Below are positions 62,026 through 64,000 of a stretch of DNA of 64,000 nt, one piece after another; position 1 is the first letter of the stretch; each line of letters begins with the position of its first letter. The stretch comes from Augochlora pura (lineage: Eukaryota > Arthropoda > Insecta > Hymenoptera > Halictidae). The DNA is taken from NCBI RefSeq assembly GCF_028453695.1, contig NC_135781.1, forward strand, positions 23,745,640 through 23,809,639, written 5' to 3'. The notes below the pieces were generated by a model. It saw only the letters and a program-made list of their open reading frames with translations. It searched no databases and had not been told where the DNA came from. Made by a program: the position numbers and the translations under genes.

Positions 62026-62027
62026 GT
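61981..62027 (+). repeat. (CT)n tract, second of two
   Basis: About twenty CT units carry two interruptions. Together with the first tract it makes a 190-bp pyrimidine-rich stretch; on the minus strand these are GA tracts. Confidence 0.9.
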
Positions 62028-64000
62028 CACTCTCTGACAAACCTAACCATAGTCTATAGAATGCGCCAATTAATTGCGGTGCTTTCCTTAATTAATTGGA
62101 TTCACCTCTCCGTGGATGTCTATCGTAATGGTATACCCTTCGGTCCGAAGACAAATTTGTTCGACTTACCGCCGGTAATCTTATCTGACCGAGCGAGAAT
62201 TAATCGTTACACAAGCGAAGACGATATATTTTGTATGCATCGACGCGCGTCAATGCGACAATCGATAATCGATAACTAACAATGTAAGAATCGCCAATTG
62301 CTTTCTAACCGTTGCAAATTAAAAAACAAAAACACTGTTGTTAATATAATGTCCTTCTGACGCTTGCATAGGCTTGACATTTTACACTGAAACAAAATGT
62401 ATTCATTCGCGCGTTTTCCAAGTGAAATGTAAAAGTACTAAGTAAATAGATTTAGAGTTCTTTGTAAATTATTATTCGGTATAACGATACCAGCAGGAGA
62501 ATAAATCAAATAAAGTACCGTTAATCGATAGGTACTTCTCGAAAAATTAACTTGCGATCGATTTGGTAAACGATGCGCTCAGAATTTACGATCAGATTAT
62601 TAGTTCCGAACCGACGTTCCTCTCGAAACGGATGAAAATGATACGAGAAATTCTCGACGATCCTTTTCTGGTGAATAAATTTCGACTCGTTAATTGTTAA
62701 CCTTAATATATCGTCTATTCACGCGATCTCGATAAAGTTTCGCGGAACGGTATCACTCCGAGCACCACTTCAACAGTTATCGAATCAGCAATCACAAGCG
62801 AGTCTAAAAATATCGTAATTTCATGGCCGTCTACCGAATGACTCCAGACTAATACAGGCACGTAATGAGCGCTATCGACGAGAAACTTGTATCGCAAATA
62901 TGACAAACAAGCAGCCGAACTATCCTCGGAATCCCCTGTTTCCGTTTCGCGACGTCCGCTTTCCACGAGCATTACGCGGCCGGCGATGTATTTACCTGAG
63001 AAAGTAGCAACGGAAGAAAGCACGGCGATAACAACCCGAAACTAATACCGCCGCGCCGACTCAAAAGATGATACGTCCGTGCTATTTGCTCGTTCCAGTT
63101 ACCCGTTACCAAACTCCTATACTTCCGATACCTATTTAGTCGCCGCCGCGGCGAAGCAATCGCGGCGAAACTTCGACGGTACGTCCTGAAACGATGATCA
63201 CCGTTCCTACCGTATCCCATCCCGAATAAGGAAGGCAAGAATCGTTTGTGCGTTGCAGTTCAAACGGTAATAGTCCATACTTACGTGTCGTGTAATCGTT
63301 CGCATGACCAAATAATCTTGATATTTTCTCGAGGAAACCAACTATTTGATTTACCAGCGACCATTCTGTCAAACTTTTCGGGGCTGGCAAAAATGAAAAT
63401 CAATAACAGAAGAAACGACTACTTTTCACGTTATTTTTACGACTATAATTGTATCACTAGTGCTCGTGTCATATTATAAATTGTGTGAAATTGTCCATAA
63501 ATACCGCAATCTAAGTCTAAGCCACGTGAAAATCGCTTCTCAGAAAGGAGATGCATCGCCATTAATAAACGCAATAGACGGATCGTCTAAAAAAATGCCG
63601 CACGCAGGAAGCTATCAGCTTCCAAAACGCAACATAGGCGTTCGTGGAAATCGTTTATTTCGATTCGAAGATGCCGATCGTTCCGAGAGACCCACGGGTG
63701 AGAGGTATGTTGCACCTGCGCGCCGCCCCGCGGTCGTCCGTTTCTTCGTTTTCTGGAACAAAGGACTCGTACTTCTCGGTCGGCAGAATTTCGTAATAGC
63801 TAGTGCGAAGAAAGAGAAAAGGAAATACGGCACGGAAGACCCGTGGTCCACGGTACGCCACGCCATGACACGGCGCGGCATTGCAACGCGGCGAAGAGAC
63901 AGCGCAACGTGCACTTCGGGGTCGAGGCACGACGGCACGACAGGACCCGCTAAGTGGCAAAGTACACACCGGTCAGTCTGTGCCACCTTCATTAGCACCA

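Larger units (their letters stand above)
55195..64000 (+). other. Intron 3 of the FGF8-like gene (continues beyond the window)
   Basis: The donor at 55195 starts an intron with no convincing acceptor for the next FGF exon up to 64000. The expected exon is about 100 nt, entered in phase 1, and encodes the L-V-x-V-I-x-Y-L/I-C-x-N-G-L-type segment. Candidate AG sites at 55331, 55742, 55955, 56682, 58234 and 61920 all give stops or unrelated peptides in the required phase. The region contains CpG-rich patches (57780-58360), GA and CT microsatellites, a foldback element and single TTAACCC-type ends at 56874 and 59939. No other gene is recognised. Confidence 0.65.

Overview
The window looks like insect genomic DNA, most likely from a hymenopteran such as a bee or ant. 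It is intron-dominated, with AT-rich stretches alternating with CpG-rich patches, many short GA/CT and CpG-rich microsatellites, one DD41D-type mariner relic and several TTAA-flanked MITE-like elements. Bacterial-type operons, rRNA, tRNA and CRISPR arrays are absent. The taxonomic call is an inference from composition, gene structure and transposon types. Almost all long open frames are low-complexity or unsupported.

The main content is one protein-coding gene on the + strand that no single long ORF reveals. Three very short coding exons join cleanly. Exon 1 coding is 3219-3238 (donor GTGAGT). Exon 2 is 51622-51667, only 46 nt (acceptor TTCCAG, donor GTACGT). Exon 3 is 55062-55194 (acceptor TTGCAG, donor GTAAGT). 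Joined, they encode 66 residues plus one base: a signal peptide of about 31 residues, then the first beta-strands of a fibroblast growth factor core most like the FGF8/17/18 group (thisbe/pyramus-type in insects). Exon 3 stops, in phase 1, at the position where FGF genes have their first core intron. The rest of the core must lie beyond 64000, because I found no acceptable next exon in 55195-64000.

Layout: 1-1700 is upstream flank. 1700-3238 is a CpG-rich promoter and 5' leader with a (GA)16 tract and two small upstream ORFs. 3239-51621 is a first intron of about 48.4 kb. It holds a 16-bp tandem array (9963-10138), a 241-bp TTAA-flanked MITE (12775-13015), an internally deleted DD41D mariner (28004-28922), a tandem duplication (32754-32955), a second MITE-like element (45884-46032) and a pair of related TTAA-ended repeats (49605-49716 and 50700-50809). 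51668-55061 is intron 2. 55195-64000 is the start of intron 3, with a 363-bp foldback element (60189-60551).

Functionally, this reads as the 5' half of a secreted FGF8-type ligand gene. Its long introns are the likely home of cis-regulatory elements, although no individual enhancer can be proved from sequence alone.
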